DNA of 51,045 nt from Clostridiales bacterium (GTDB taxonomy: Bacteria > Bacillota > Clostridia > Oscillospirales > Oscillospiraceae), in assembly GCA_004557735.1 (NCBI GenBank), contig SFFV01000025.1:1-51045 (forward strand), given 5' to 3'. Made by a program: the position numbers and the translations under genes. The notes beneath the pieces were generated by a model. That model had not been told where the DNA came from. It saw only the letters and a program-made list of their open reading frames with translations, and ran no database searches. Numbering within the stretch: position 1 is the stretch's first letter; every line of letters starts with the position of its first letter. Shown here piece after piece: positions 26,841 to 34,037 of this stretch.

Positions 26841-28384
26841 TTCTCTGCCTCCGTATTTTGCCGTTTCGCGCCGGCCATGTACAGGCCAAGCTCTTCCACG
26901 GAAACTTTCTTCGGGTCAAACTCGCCGACGATCTCGCCCTCGTACATCACAAGGATGCGGTCGGAGAGGTTCATGACCTCGTCCAGCTCCAGCGATACGA
27001 GCAGCACGGCCTTGCCCTCGTCGCGTTCGTGGACGAGCTGGCCGTGAATGAACTCGATCGCGCCGACGTCCAGACCGCGCGTCGGCTGCACCGCCACGAT
27101 CAGCGGCAGCTCGCGGTCGATCTCGCGCGCGACGATGGCTTTCTGCTGGTTGCCGCCGGACATGCTCCGCGCGATCGTGACGGGCCCCTGTCCGGAGCGG
27201 ATGTCGTATTCGTCGATGAGCTTTTCGGCGTACTTGCGCACCTCGTCAAAGCGGATGAAGCCGTTATGCTGGAACTGCGGCTCATAGTAGCGCTGCAAAA
27301 CGAGATTTTGCTCCAATGTATAATCCAGCACCAGACCGTGCTTGTGGCGGTCCTCCGGGATGTGGCTCATCCCGGCGAGAGAGCGCCGGCGGATGGAGGC
27401 GTGGGTGATGTCCTTGCCGCAGAGCGTGATCCTGCCGCCGGAGGCCTTTTCCAGCCCGGTGAGGGCGTGGACGAATTCGCTCTGGCCGTTACCGTCGATG
27501 CCGGCGATGCAGACGATCTCGCCGCGCCGGGCGGTGAGGGAGACGTGGCGGACGGCGTCGTTTTTGTGCAGCTGCGACGGTACGGAGAGATCTTCGATCT
27601 CCAGCACCGGCTCGCCGGGCTTTGCCGGCGTCTTGTCCACAACAAGCTGCACCGGACGGCCGACCATCATGCGGGAAAGCTCTTCCTTGGTCGTGTCGGC
27701 GGTGTTGACGGTGCCGATGTATTTGCCCTTGCGCAGGACCGTTACGCGGTCGGAAACCTCCATGATCTCGTTGAGCTTGTGGGAGATGAAGAGGATGCTC
27801 TTGCCCTCCTTCGTCAGTCCGCGCATGATCTGCATCAGCTCTTCGATCTCCTGCGGCGTGAGCACGGCCGTCGGCTCGTCGAAGATGAGGATCTCGTTGT
27901 CGCGGTAGAGCATCTTGAGGATCTCGACGCGCTGCTGCATACCGACGGTGATGTCCTCGATCTTCGCGTCAAGATCGACCTTCAGACCGTAGCGGTCGGA
28001 AAGCTCCTGCACCTTTTTCCGGGCAGTCTTCTTTTCCAGAAAGCCGAATTTCGTGTCCTCGGCGCCGAGGATGATGTTGTCGAGCACGGTGAACACGTCG
28101 ATGAGCTTGAAGTGCTGGTGCACCATGCCGATGTGGAGCGCCGTGGCGTCGTTGGGGTCGTTGATCTTGACCTCCTTGCCGTCCTTTTTGATGATGCCCT
28201 CTTCCGGCTGATAGAGGCCGAACAGAACGCTCATCAGCGTGGACTTGCCCGCGCCGTTCTCTCCCAGCAGGGCGTGGATCTCACCCTTTTTCAGCTGCAG
28301 GGTAATGTCGTCGTTCGCTTTGATCCCGGGGAACTCCTTGGTGATGTGGAGCATTTCGATCACATACTCCGGAGCTGTGTCCAT
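26837..28384 (-). CDS. NupO-like ABC transporter ATP-binding protein (two ATPase domains)
   Basis: 515 aa with two ABC modules. Module 1 has Walker A GENGAGKST near residue 41, signature VGMQQRVEILK and Walker B LIFDEPTA. Module 2 (from about 260) has a degenerate Walker A, GIDGNGQSE, and signature SGGNQQK; this asymmetry is usual for sugar- and nucleoside-importer ATPases. It energises the BMP-type importer. ATG 28384 is preceded by AAGGGGG; upstream codons would lie in the promoter region. Confidence 0.93.
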   Translation of the reverse strand: MDTAPEYVIEMLHITKEFPGIKANDDITLQLKKGEIHALLGENGAGKSTLMSVLFGLYQPEEGIIKKDGKEVKINDPNDATALHIGMVHQHFKLIDVFTVLDNIILGAEDTKFGFLEKKTARKKVQELSDRYGLKVDLDAKIEDITVGMQQRVEILKMLYRDNEILIFDEPTAVLTPQEIEELMQIMRGLTKEGKSILFISHKLNEIMEVSDRVTVLRKGKYIGTVNTADTTKEELSRMMVGRPVQLVVDKTPAKPGEPVLEIEDLSVPSQLHKNDAVRHVSLTARRGEIVCIAGIDGNGQSEFVHALTGLEKASGGRITLCGKDITHASIRRRSLAGMSHIPEDRHKHGLVLDYTLEQNLVLQRYYEPQFQHNGFIRFDEVRKYAEKLIDEYDIRSGQGPVTIARSMSGGNQQKAIVAREIDRELPLIVAVQPTRGLDVGAIEFIHGQLVHERDEGKAVLLVSLELDEVMNLSDRILVMYEGEIVGEFDPKKVSVEELGLYMAGAKRQNTEAEK

Positions 28385-28454
28385 GTTCCCATCCCCCTTT
28401 CTCTTTTCTCCAGCAGATTTGCCGCACAGGATATTGCCGTGTGCATTTTCATTT

Positions 28455-28483
28455 ATTATATATATACCACAAACAAATTGCAA
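28455..28483 (-). promoter_or_regulatory. Promoter for the transporter ATPase-permease-udk operon
   Basis: Minus-strand TTGCAA (28478-28483) and TATAAT (28455-28460) are exactly 17 bp apart, within an AT-rich stretch. It allows the ATPase and permeases to be made apart from the lipoprotein gene, which ends at a terminator just upstream. Confidence 0.78.
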
Positions 28484-28497
28484 GAAGCAGTGCTTCT
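28483..28497. promoter_or_regulatory. Palindrome abutting the -35 box, candidate operator
   Basis: AGAAGCA-G-TGCTTCT is a perfect 7-bp-arm palindrome overlapping the last base of the -35 box at 28478-28483. Its placement suits a regulator of nucleoside uptake; no cognate regulator was identified in the window. Confidence 0.45.
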
Positions 28498-28506
28498 CCG
28501 GATACG

Positions 28507-28541
28507 AAAAAACGGCGGAAAGGGATGATCCCTTTCCGCCG
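28507..28541 (-). terminator. Terminator after the BMP lipoprotein gene
   Basis: CGGCGGAAAGGGA (28513-28525) pairs perfectly over 13 bp with 28529-28541 around TGA, followed on the minus strand by TTTTTT (28507-28512). It sits between the lipoprotein gene and the ATPase promoter. Confidence 0.9.
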
Positions 28542-28560
28542 CTCAGATGCGGGTGTGGAA

Positions 28561-29784
28561 TTACTCGATCACGTTCAGCGTGAGGCTGTCGGTGCCGGCG
28601 AGGTTCTCGTAGTTGTTGTCAACGACGAGAGTGCCGTCGGCCATGGCCTTGACCATCTCGTTGTACTCTTCCACGGTCCAGCCGGTCAGAGACCAGGTGG
28701 CGGTGGGCAGACCAACGGCGTCGTCCTTGGCGCCGAGGGTGGCGCAGGTGCCGCCGAGTTCCGCGAAGGAGCCGTCGTAGACCTTCGCGCAGGCCCACTG
28801 CACAGAGGCGGCGAGACCCTTCATCGCGGAGGTGATAACGGTTTCGGACTCGAAGGACTGGTCAACGTCAACGCCGACGACCAGACCGTCGTTCGCGCTG
28901 GCAGCCGCGGAGACGGAAGCGAACATGGAGCCGCCGCAGGAGAAGACGACCTCGGTGCCGTTCTCATACCAGCCGTTGACCATGGTCTGCAGTTCCGGAG
29001 AAGCGGAGAAGGAGCCGCCGTAGAGCCAGGAGTAGTTCATCTCAACGGTGGTGCCCAGCTCGGCAGCCGCAGCGCTGGCGCCCTGCACGTAGCCGTAGCC
29101 GTAACGGCAGCAGGCCGGGTTGGTGCCGCCGCCGCCGCCGCAGAAGCCGAGCTTCGTGTAGCCTTCCTTAACGACGGCATAGCCGGCGAGGTAGCCGCAC
29201 TGCTCTTCCTGGAACGCGATGCCCAGCGTGTTGGTGAGGGGGTTGCCGTCGGCGTCGGTCATCGCCCAGCCGTCAACGAACACGAAGGAAACGTCGGTGA
29301 ACTCGGCAGCGGCCTTGGCAAGAGCGGCGCCCTGCATGAAGCCGGCGCAGACGATGACTTTCGCGCCGTTCTCGGCGGCGGCCTTCATGGCGTCGTAACG
29401 GTCGTCATCGGTGGCCTGGTCGCCGTTGGCGGGCTGATAGTACTTGTAGCTCAGGCCGTTGGCAGCGGCGTACAGCTTCACGCCGTCGAACGTGCCCTGG
29501 TTGAAGGACTTATCCTTGAGCTGGCCGACGTCCGTGACGAAGGCGATCTCATACTTGCCGTCGGCGGAGGTCATGGTGTCCTCGATGTCGTCGGCGTTGA
29601 CGGTTGCGGGCTCTTCCGCGGGAGTCTCGGCAGGAGTCTCAGCGGGCTCTTCCGCCGGAGCTTCGGTGGCGGCGGGCTCTTCGGTCTTGGGCTCTTCCGT
29701 CGGGGCCGGGGCGGGGGTGGTGCCGCAGGCGACGAGGGCAAAGACCATGACGAGGGCCAGGATCAGGGCAAGGATCTTCTTCAT
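28561..29784 (-). CDS. BMP-family nucleoside-binding lipoprotein (NupN-like)
   Basis: 407 aa. Residues 1-19 are a lipoprotein signal peptide with lipobox LVAC; Cys20 is the lipidated residue. A linker of about 45 residues rich in Pro, Glu, Ala and Thr tethers the domain to the membrane. The binding domain starts near residue 77 (YEIAFVTDVGQLKDKSFNQG), with NGAKVIVCAGF and GYLAGYAVVKEG as family marks. It captures purine or pyrimidine nucleosides for the importer encoded downstream. AAGGAGG precedes ATG 29784. It is separated from the transporter genes by a terminator, as expected where binding protein is made in excess. Confidence 0.92.
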   Translation of the reverse strand: MKKILALILALVMVFALVACGTTPAPAPTEEPKTEEPAATEAPAEEPAETPAETPAEEPATVNADDIEDTMTSADGKYEIAFVTDVGQLKDKSFNQGTFDGVKLYAAANGLSYKYYQPANGDQATDDDRYDAMKAAAENGAKVIVCAGFMQGAALAKAAAEFTDVSFVFVDGWAMTDADGNPLTNTLGIAFQEEQCGYLAGYAVVKEGYTKLGFCGGGGGTNPACCRYGYGYVQGASAAAAELGTTVEMNYSWLYGGSFSASPELQTMVNGWYENGTEVVFSCGGSMFASVSAAASANDGLVVGVDVDQSFESETVITSAMKGLAASVQWACAKVYDGSFAELGGTCATLGAKDDAVGLPTATWSLTGWTVEEYNEMVKAMADGTLVVDNNYENLAGTDSLTLNVIE

Positions 29785-29837
29785 GTAGAATCTTTCCTCC
29801 TTATTATTTGTCCCTTTTCGGGACTTTCGCATGGGTG

Positions 29838-29866
29838 ATTATATCATGTCCGGGCAGCATATGCAA
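29838..29866 (-). promoter_or_regulatory. Promoter for the BMP lipoprotein gene
   Basis: Minus-strand TTGCAT (29861-29866) and TATAAT (29838-29843) are 17 bp apart. A small GTCCC/GGGAC hairpin (29810-29824) lies in the 5' untranslated region. Confidence 0.72.
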
Positions 29867-29951
29867 GGTCTGTCCTCCGCTTCCCCGGCGGAATTGCACG
29901 ACTTTTTTGTCCGTCGGCGCCGCCCGTCCGCGCGGGGATTTCAAGTGTTTT

Positions 29952-30662
29952 TCAGCTGCGGACAGCCACTTCCAGCGCCAGCTCCATCATGTCGCGGAAG
30001 GAGGTCTGGCGCTCCTCGGCGGTCGTTTCCTCGCCGGTGATGATGTGGTCGGAAACGGTGCAGATGGCAAGCGCCTTTTTGCCTGCGCGCATTGCGTTCA
30101 GATAGAGCGCGGCGGCCTCCATCTCGATGCCGAGCACACCCATTTTGATCCACGCGGCGCTCGCGGTCTTATCGTCATCGTAGAATGTGTCGGACGAGAG
30201 CAGGTTGCCGACGGCATAGCGCAGTCCGCGCTCTTCGGCGATGTCGGCGGCGGTGCGCAGCAGACCGTAATCCGCGATCGGCGCGATCGAGCCGCGGCAG
30301 CCGAACTGGGAGGCGTAGGCGGAGTTGGTGCACGCGCCCTGCGCGAGAATGATGTCGCGCACATGCAGCTTCTCGCTCAGCGCCCCGACCGAGCCGACGC
30401 GCAGGATGTTCTCCACGCCGTAGAAGTTGTAAAGCTCGTAGCTGTAAATGCCGATGGTGGGCATACCCATGCCGCTGGCCATTACGCTCACCGGCACGCC
30501 CTTGTAGGTCCCGGTGTAGCCCTGGACGCCGCGGACGTTGTTGACGAGGCGGCGGCCGTCGAGAAAGTTTTCGGCGATGAACTGCGCGCGCAGCGGGTCG
30601 CCGGGCATGAGTATGGTTTTGGCGAAATCGCCGGGAGCGGCGCTGTTATGCGGTGTGGACAT
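29952..30662 (-). CDS. deoD: Purine-nucleoside phosphorylase DeoD
   Basis: 236 aa, hexameric PNP type. It cleaves purine (deoxy)nucleosides with phosphate to base and (deoxy)ribose-1-phosphate. Recognised by KTILMPGDPLRAQF, VMASGMGMPTIGIYSYEL, RVGSVGAL and the substrate-site GIEMEAAALY. The chosen ATG has AAGGAG 9 bp upstream. It follows tdk by 34 bp in the same operon and neighbours the nucleoside importer, giving a coherent salvage module. Confidence 0.94.
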   Translation of the reverse strand: MSTPHNSAAPGDFAKTILMPGDPLRAQFIAENFLDGRRLVNNVRGVQGYTGTYKGVPVSVMASGMGMPTIGIYSYELYNFYGVENILRVGSVGALSEKLHVRDIILAQGACTNSAYASQFGCRGSIAPIADYGLLRTAADIAEERGLRYAVGNLLSSDTFYDDDKTASAAWIKMGVLGIEMEAAALYLNAMRAGKKALAICTVSDHIITGEETTAEERQTSFRDMMELALEVAVRS

Positions 30663-30696
30663 GATGATCTTCTCCTTTTTTATACTGTGATCGGCG

Positions 30697-31290
30697 TTAC
30701 TTCCGGGAGCGCTCGGCGCGCTCGCGCGCAATGCGTTTGCGCCAGCAGGCGTGGCACATGGCGACATAGGAGTCGTTCCCGCCGAGGAACACCTGCGCGC
30801 CCTCGGTGACGACGCGCCCCTCGCCGTCAATGCGGGCGTTGACCGTGGCCTTCGAGCCGCATTCGCAGATGGTCTTGATCTCGGTGATGGAGTCGGCCAG
30901 CTCGAAAAGGCGGCGCGAGCCGGGGAAGAGGTGCGTGAGAAAGTCGGTGCGCAGCCCGAAGCAGAGCACCGGCAGGTCCTCCTCATCCACAAGCTGCCGC
31001 AGCTGTTCGATATGCTCGGGGGTGAGGAACTGGCATTCGTCCACGATCACCACGTCGTGCCGGCCGCGCGCGGCATAAAGCGCGCGGATATCGTCCTCCG
31101 GCCGGACGACGTCGGCGGTCGCCTCCAGTCCGATGCGCGAGCGGAGCAGGGTTTCCCCGTCGCGGCTGTCGATGGAGGGCTTCAAAAGCCACACGTCCAT
31201 GCCGCGCTCCTCATAATTGAATTTTGTGATGAGCGCCTGCGCGGTCTTGCTCGAGCCCATCGCGCCGTATTTGAAATAGAGCTTCGCCAT
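30697..31290 (-). CDS. tdk: Thymidine kinase
   Basis: 197 aa type II thymidine kinase. P-loop GAMGSSKT is at residues 9-16; VIVDECQFL is the Walker B/active-site Glu segment, GLRTDF the next conserved loop. Structural zinc is held by Cys pairs in ICECG and CHACW. It phosphorylates thymidine. ATG 31290 gives the classical MAKLYFKYG start; an in-frame ATG four codons upstream sits on the ribosome-binding GAGGAG. Confidence 0.94.
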   Translation of the reverse strand: MAKLYFKYGAMGSSKTAQALITKFNYEERGMDVWLLKPSIDSRDGETLLRSRIGLEATADVVRPEDDIRALYAARGRHDVVIVDECQFLTPEHIEQLRQLVDEEDLPVLCFGLRTDFLTHLFPGSRRLFELADSITEIKTICECGSKATVNARIDGEGRVVTEGAQVFLGGNDSYVAMCHACWRKRIARERAERSRK

Positions 31291-31334
31291 TTCTGCGGGC
31301 ATCTCCTCTCGGTATTTTACAAATTTCCGAAAAG

Positions 31335-31363
31335 ATTTTACCGCAAAGCGGGGCACAAGTCAA
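31335..31363 (-). promoter_or_regulatory. Promoter for tdk-deoD
   Basis: Minus-strand TTGACT (31358-31363) and TAAAAT (31335-31340) with a 17-bp spacer, 45 bp before the tdk ATG. Confidence 0.75.
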
Positions 31364-31410
31364 CGAGCACGCATACGCTGGAATACGATTTTGGATAGGA
31401 GTGGTGCATT

Positions 31411-32613
31411 ATGCGCTTTGCCATCACCGGTACGGACGCCCGGTTTCCTCCGCTGCGAAAGCTCCTGCTCGCCGACGGGCACGAAATCACCGACCCCGCC
31501 TCCGCCGACATGGTCATTTCGCCGCCGTGGGACCCCTCGGCGCGGTACGCCCGCCGGGAGGAATATCAGATCGCGAACGCCCGGCTCACCGCCGAAGGCG
31601 CGATCGCGCTGCTGCGCCCGGAAACGGGGCTTTCCGGCGCGCATGTTCTTCTGCTCGGCTACGGCCGGATCGCCCGGCTGCTCGGGCGGGAGCTGCAAAA
31701 GGCCGGCGCGCTCGTCACCGCCGCGGCACGCTCGGCCGAGCAGCGCGCGTGGGCGGAGGCGGAGGGCGTCGAGGCTCTGCCGCTCGACGCGCTCTCCGGC
31801 GCACTGGGCCGGTTTGACGTCATTATCGGCACGATCCCCGTGCCGGTGCTCACCGAGCCGCTGCTCGCGCTCGTCCGGGAGGACGCGGTGCTGCTGGAGC
31901 TTGCCTCCGCGCCCGGCGGGATCGACGCTGCCGCGGCGCACGAACGGGATCTCCGCTACATCCGCGCGCCGGGCCTGCCCGCAAAATACGCCCCCGAGCG
32001 GGCGGCGGTCATTCTGCGCGACGCGGTATACGCCGCCGCGGCGCAGCCTCTCCCCCGGCTCGGTCTCGCCGTCGCGGGGTCGCACTGCACGTTTTCCCGC
32101 GTGCTCGAGGCACTCCTTCCGCTGAAAAGGGACTATACGATCGTGCCGATCCTCTCCGGCGCGGCGGCGGGGACGGACACGCGCTTTTTCGCCGCCTCCG
32201 CTTTTCGCGCGGAGCTTGAAGCGTTCTGCGGCCGGGAGGCGGTGGACACGATCGTCAAAGCCGAACCGCTCGGCACCGCGCAGCGGCTCGACGCGCTGCT
32301 CGTCGCGCCGTGCACGGGCAACACGCTCGCAAAGCTCGCCAACGGCGTCACGGATACCGCCGTCACGATGGCGTGCAAGGCGCATCTGCGAAACGGCGCG
32401 CCGCTCATTCTCGCCATTTCCACGAACGACGGTCTCTCCGGCTCTGCGCAGAACATCGCGGCGCTTTTGCAGCGCAAAAACGTATACTTCGTCCCCTTCC
32501 GGCAGGACGCGCCGCATCAGAAGCCCTTCTCGCTCCAGAGCGACTTTGACCTTCTCGGCGAGACGGTAAAGGCGGCCATGGAAGGCCGCCAGCTCCAGCC
32601 GGTGCTGCTGTAA
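31411..32613 (+). CDS. Dipicolinate synthase, subunits A and B fused in one protein
   Basis: 400 aa. Residues 1 to about 212 match DpaA/SpoVFA: FAITGTDARFPPLRKL at the start, ANARLTAEGAIALLRPE, the Rossmann loop LLGYGRIARLLG (83-88 core), ARSAE, LLELASAPGG and RAPGLPAKYAP. Compared with the ~297-residue B. subtilis subunit A, some 60-70 residues before the Rossmann domain are missing. Residues about 217-400 match the flavoprotein-like DpaB/SpoVFB: LAVAGSHCTF, TDTRFF, VKAEPLG, VAPCTGNTLAKLANGVTD, ISTNDGLSGSAQNI and YFVPFRQDAPHQKPFS. Together they oxidise a dihydrodipicolinate-pathway intermediate to dipicolinic acid for the spore core. A GGATAGGAG site precedes the ATG. Confidence 0.9.
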   Translation: MRFAITGTDARFPPLRKLLLADGHEITDPASADMVISPPWDPSARYARREEYQIANARLTAEGAIALLRPETGLSGAHVLLLGYGRIARLLGRELQKAGALVTAAARSAEQRAWAEAEGVEALPLDALSGALGRFDVIIGTIPVPVLTEPLLALVREDAVLLELASAPGGIDAAAAHERDLRYIRAPGLPAKYAPERAAVILRDAVYAAAAQPLPRLGLAVAGSHCTFSRVLEALLPLKRDYTIVPILSGAAAGTDTRFFAASAFRAELEAFCGREAVDTIVKAEPLGTAQRLDALLVAPCTGNTLAKLANGVTDTAVTMACKAHLRNGAPLILAISTNDGLSGSAQNIAALLQRKNVYFVPFRQDAPHQKPFSLQSDFDLLGETVKAAMEGRQLQPVLL

Positions 32614-32718
32614 AAACCGGTCATCCGCAGTGGGCCGGGCTTGGGGGCTTATTCGGCTGTTTTGTCCGGCATCGCGCCCGTCATTCCGTTTCTCCCCTTC
32701 TCCGCGCGCCGTTTGCCA

Positions 32719-32751
32719 AAAATATATGCCCCCGGTTTTTCCGGGGGCATA
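32719..32751. terminator. Bidirectional terminator between dpaAB fusion and the rpe-arsC operon
   Basis: TATGCCCCCGG (32725-32735) pairs over 11 bp with 32741-32751 around TTTTT; on the minus strand a TATATTTTTG tract follows. It ends the minus-strand operon; the plus-strand gene stops 110 bp upstream. Confidence 0.82.
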
Positions 32752-32755
32752 CGGC

Positions 32756-33088
32756 TTATTCCCATTGCTTCCACACGTCCGGGCAATACCCGGCCGTGGC
32801 CTGTTTGCCGTTGCGGACAACGGGCGTTTTCAAAAGCGTCGGGTCTTCCAAAATGCGCTCGAGCCTGTCGTCTGCGCGGGCAAGATAGCGCAGCAGCGCC
32901 GCGTCCGGATGCTTTTCATCGATGAGATCATCCAGTCCCACGGCGTTTTTCACGCTTTGCAGCTCGCCGCGGCTGATGCCGTAGCGGTTGAGATCGATGT
33001 ACTGGTATTTGATGCGGCGCTCCTTGAAATACCGCTCCGCCTTTTTCGTATCAAAGCATTTGCTCTTGCCGAAGATCTGTATGTTCAC
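32756..33088 (-). CDS. ArsC/Spx-family thioredoxin-fold protein
   Basis: 110 aa. It starts MNIQIFGKSKCFDTKKAERYFKER... in the manner of ArsC/YffB/Spx proteins, with a single Cys11 in KCFDT and a late LLKTPVVRNGKQATAGY segment (cis-Pro and substrate loop). It could be a glutaredoxin-linked reductase or an RNA polymerase-binding Spx relative; a CxxC redox switch is lacking, so classical Spx is less likely. Its ATG overlaps the dipeptidase stop by 4 nt. Confidence 0.8.
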   Translation of the reverse strand: MNIQIFGKSKCFDTKKAERYFKERRIKYQYIDLNRYGISRGELQSVKNAVGLDDLIDEKHPDAALLRYLARADDRLERILEDPTLLKTPVVRNGKQATAGYCPDVWKQWE

Positions 33089-34008
33089 AGCGCTTCCCCC
33101 AGAAACCGGCGGAGGTTGTGGAAGAAGATATCCTGCACGAGCGCTTCGCTGAAGCGGTGCGCGAGCATCTGCTCGTACAGCTCTTCCATGCTCTCCACGC
33201 CAACGATGCCCTCCGGCAGCGTTTCGACCCCGTCAAAGTCGGTGCCGAGACAGAGATTCTCGCGCGCGTCCATGCAGAGAAAGTGGTCGATGTGCGCGAG
33301 CACGGCGTCCATATTCCGTCCGAGCCCGAGGAAGTCGGGGCAGAGGTTCAAGCCGATGACGCCCTCGTTGTGGACAATGGCGCTGATCTGCGCGTCGGTC
33401 AGATTGCGCGGATGGCCGCACACGGATCTCGCGTTCGAGTGGCTGCACAGCACCGGGCGCTTCGCAATGCGCATCACGTCCCAGAACGTTTTTTCTGAGG
33501 CGTGGGAGAGATCGACCGCCACGCCCTTTTCCCAGCAGGCGTTCACAAACCGCACGCCGTCCGCGGAAAGCCCCGCGCCGGTGTCCATCGCCGAGCCGCA
33601 CAGGCGGTTATCCCTGTTCCAGCAGAGCGTCACCATGCGCACGCCGCGGCGGTAGGCGTCAAGCAAACCGGCGACGCTGCACCGAAGGAGGTTCGCGCCC
33701 TCGACCGAGAGGAACACGGCCACCATGTCGTTTTTCGCGGCGGCGTCGGCTTGCGCGACGCTCGTGCAGAGCGCGGCGAGATCGCGGTTTTCCTTCAGCT
33801 CACGGTTCACGGTGAGCATGATGCGGCGAAACGCCGCAGGGCCGTCAAAACCCGGCGGCGCCCAGATCGCCATGACCTGCGCGGCAGGAGCGTAGTGGTG
33901 CAGACGCAGAAGATCGATATGGTTCCGGCTGCTCTGACGCAGGGAATTGAACTTTGTCAGAGTATCGCAGTGAGCGTCAAAATACGGGATGCAGTACGGC
34001 AGCGCCAT
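33085..34008 (-). CDS. Membrane-dipeptidase (M19) family peptidase
   Basis: 307 aa. Zinc ligands appear in FDAHCDT (His13, Asp15), SVEGAN (Glu), DLSHAS and CSHSNARSV (His). TDFDGVETLPEG near the end is the usual substrate loop. Despite the family name there is no signal peptide or membrane helix, so a cytoplasmic dipeptidase is expected, perhaps with D-amino-acid-containing substrates. It is co-directional with rnj (29-bp gap). Confidence 0.9.
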   Translation of the reverse strand: MALPYCIPYFDAHCDTLTKFNSLRQSSRNHIDLLRLHHYAPAAQVMAIWAPPGFDGPAAFRRIMLTVNRELKENRDLAALCTSVAQADAAAKNDMVAVFLSVEGANLLRCSVAGLLDAYRRGVRMVTLCWNRDNRLCGSAMDTGAGLSADGVRFVNACWEKGVAVDLSHASEKTFWDVMRIAKRPVLCSHSNARSVCGHPRNLTDAQISAIVHNEGVIGLNLCPDFLGLGRNMDAVLAHIDHFLCMDARENLCLGTDFDGVETLPEGIVGVESMEELYEQMLAHRFSEALVQDIFFHNLRRFLGEAL

Positions 34009-34037
34009 GGCGAGGATCTCCTTTTCTTTATATTTTT

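Noticed and set aside
31354..31380. Forespore or mother-cell sigma promoter before the dipicolinate synthase gene (GCATACGCT)
   Set aside because: A sigma-K/G-like -10 can be proposed, but the -35 spacing does not fit well; not reported as a feature.
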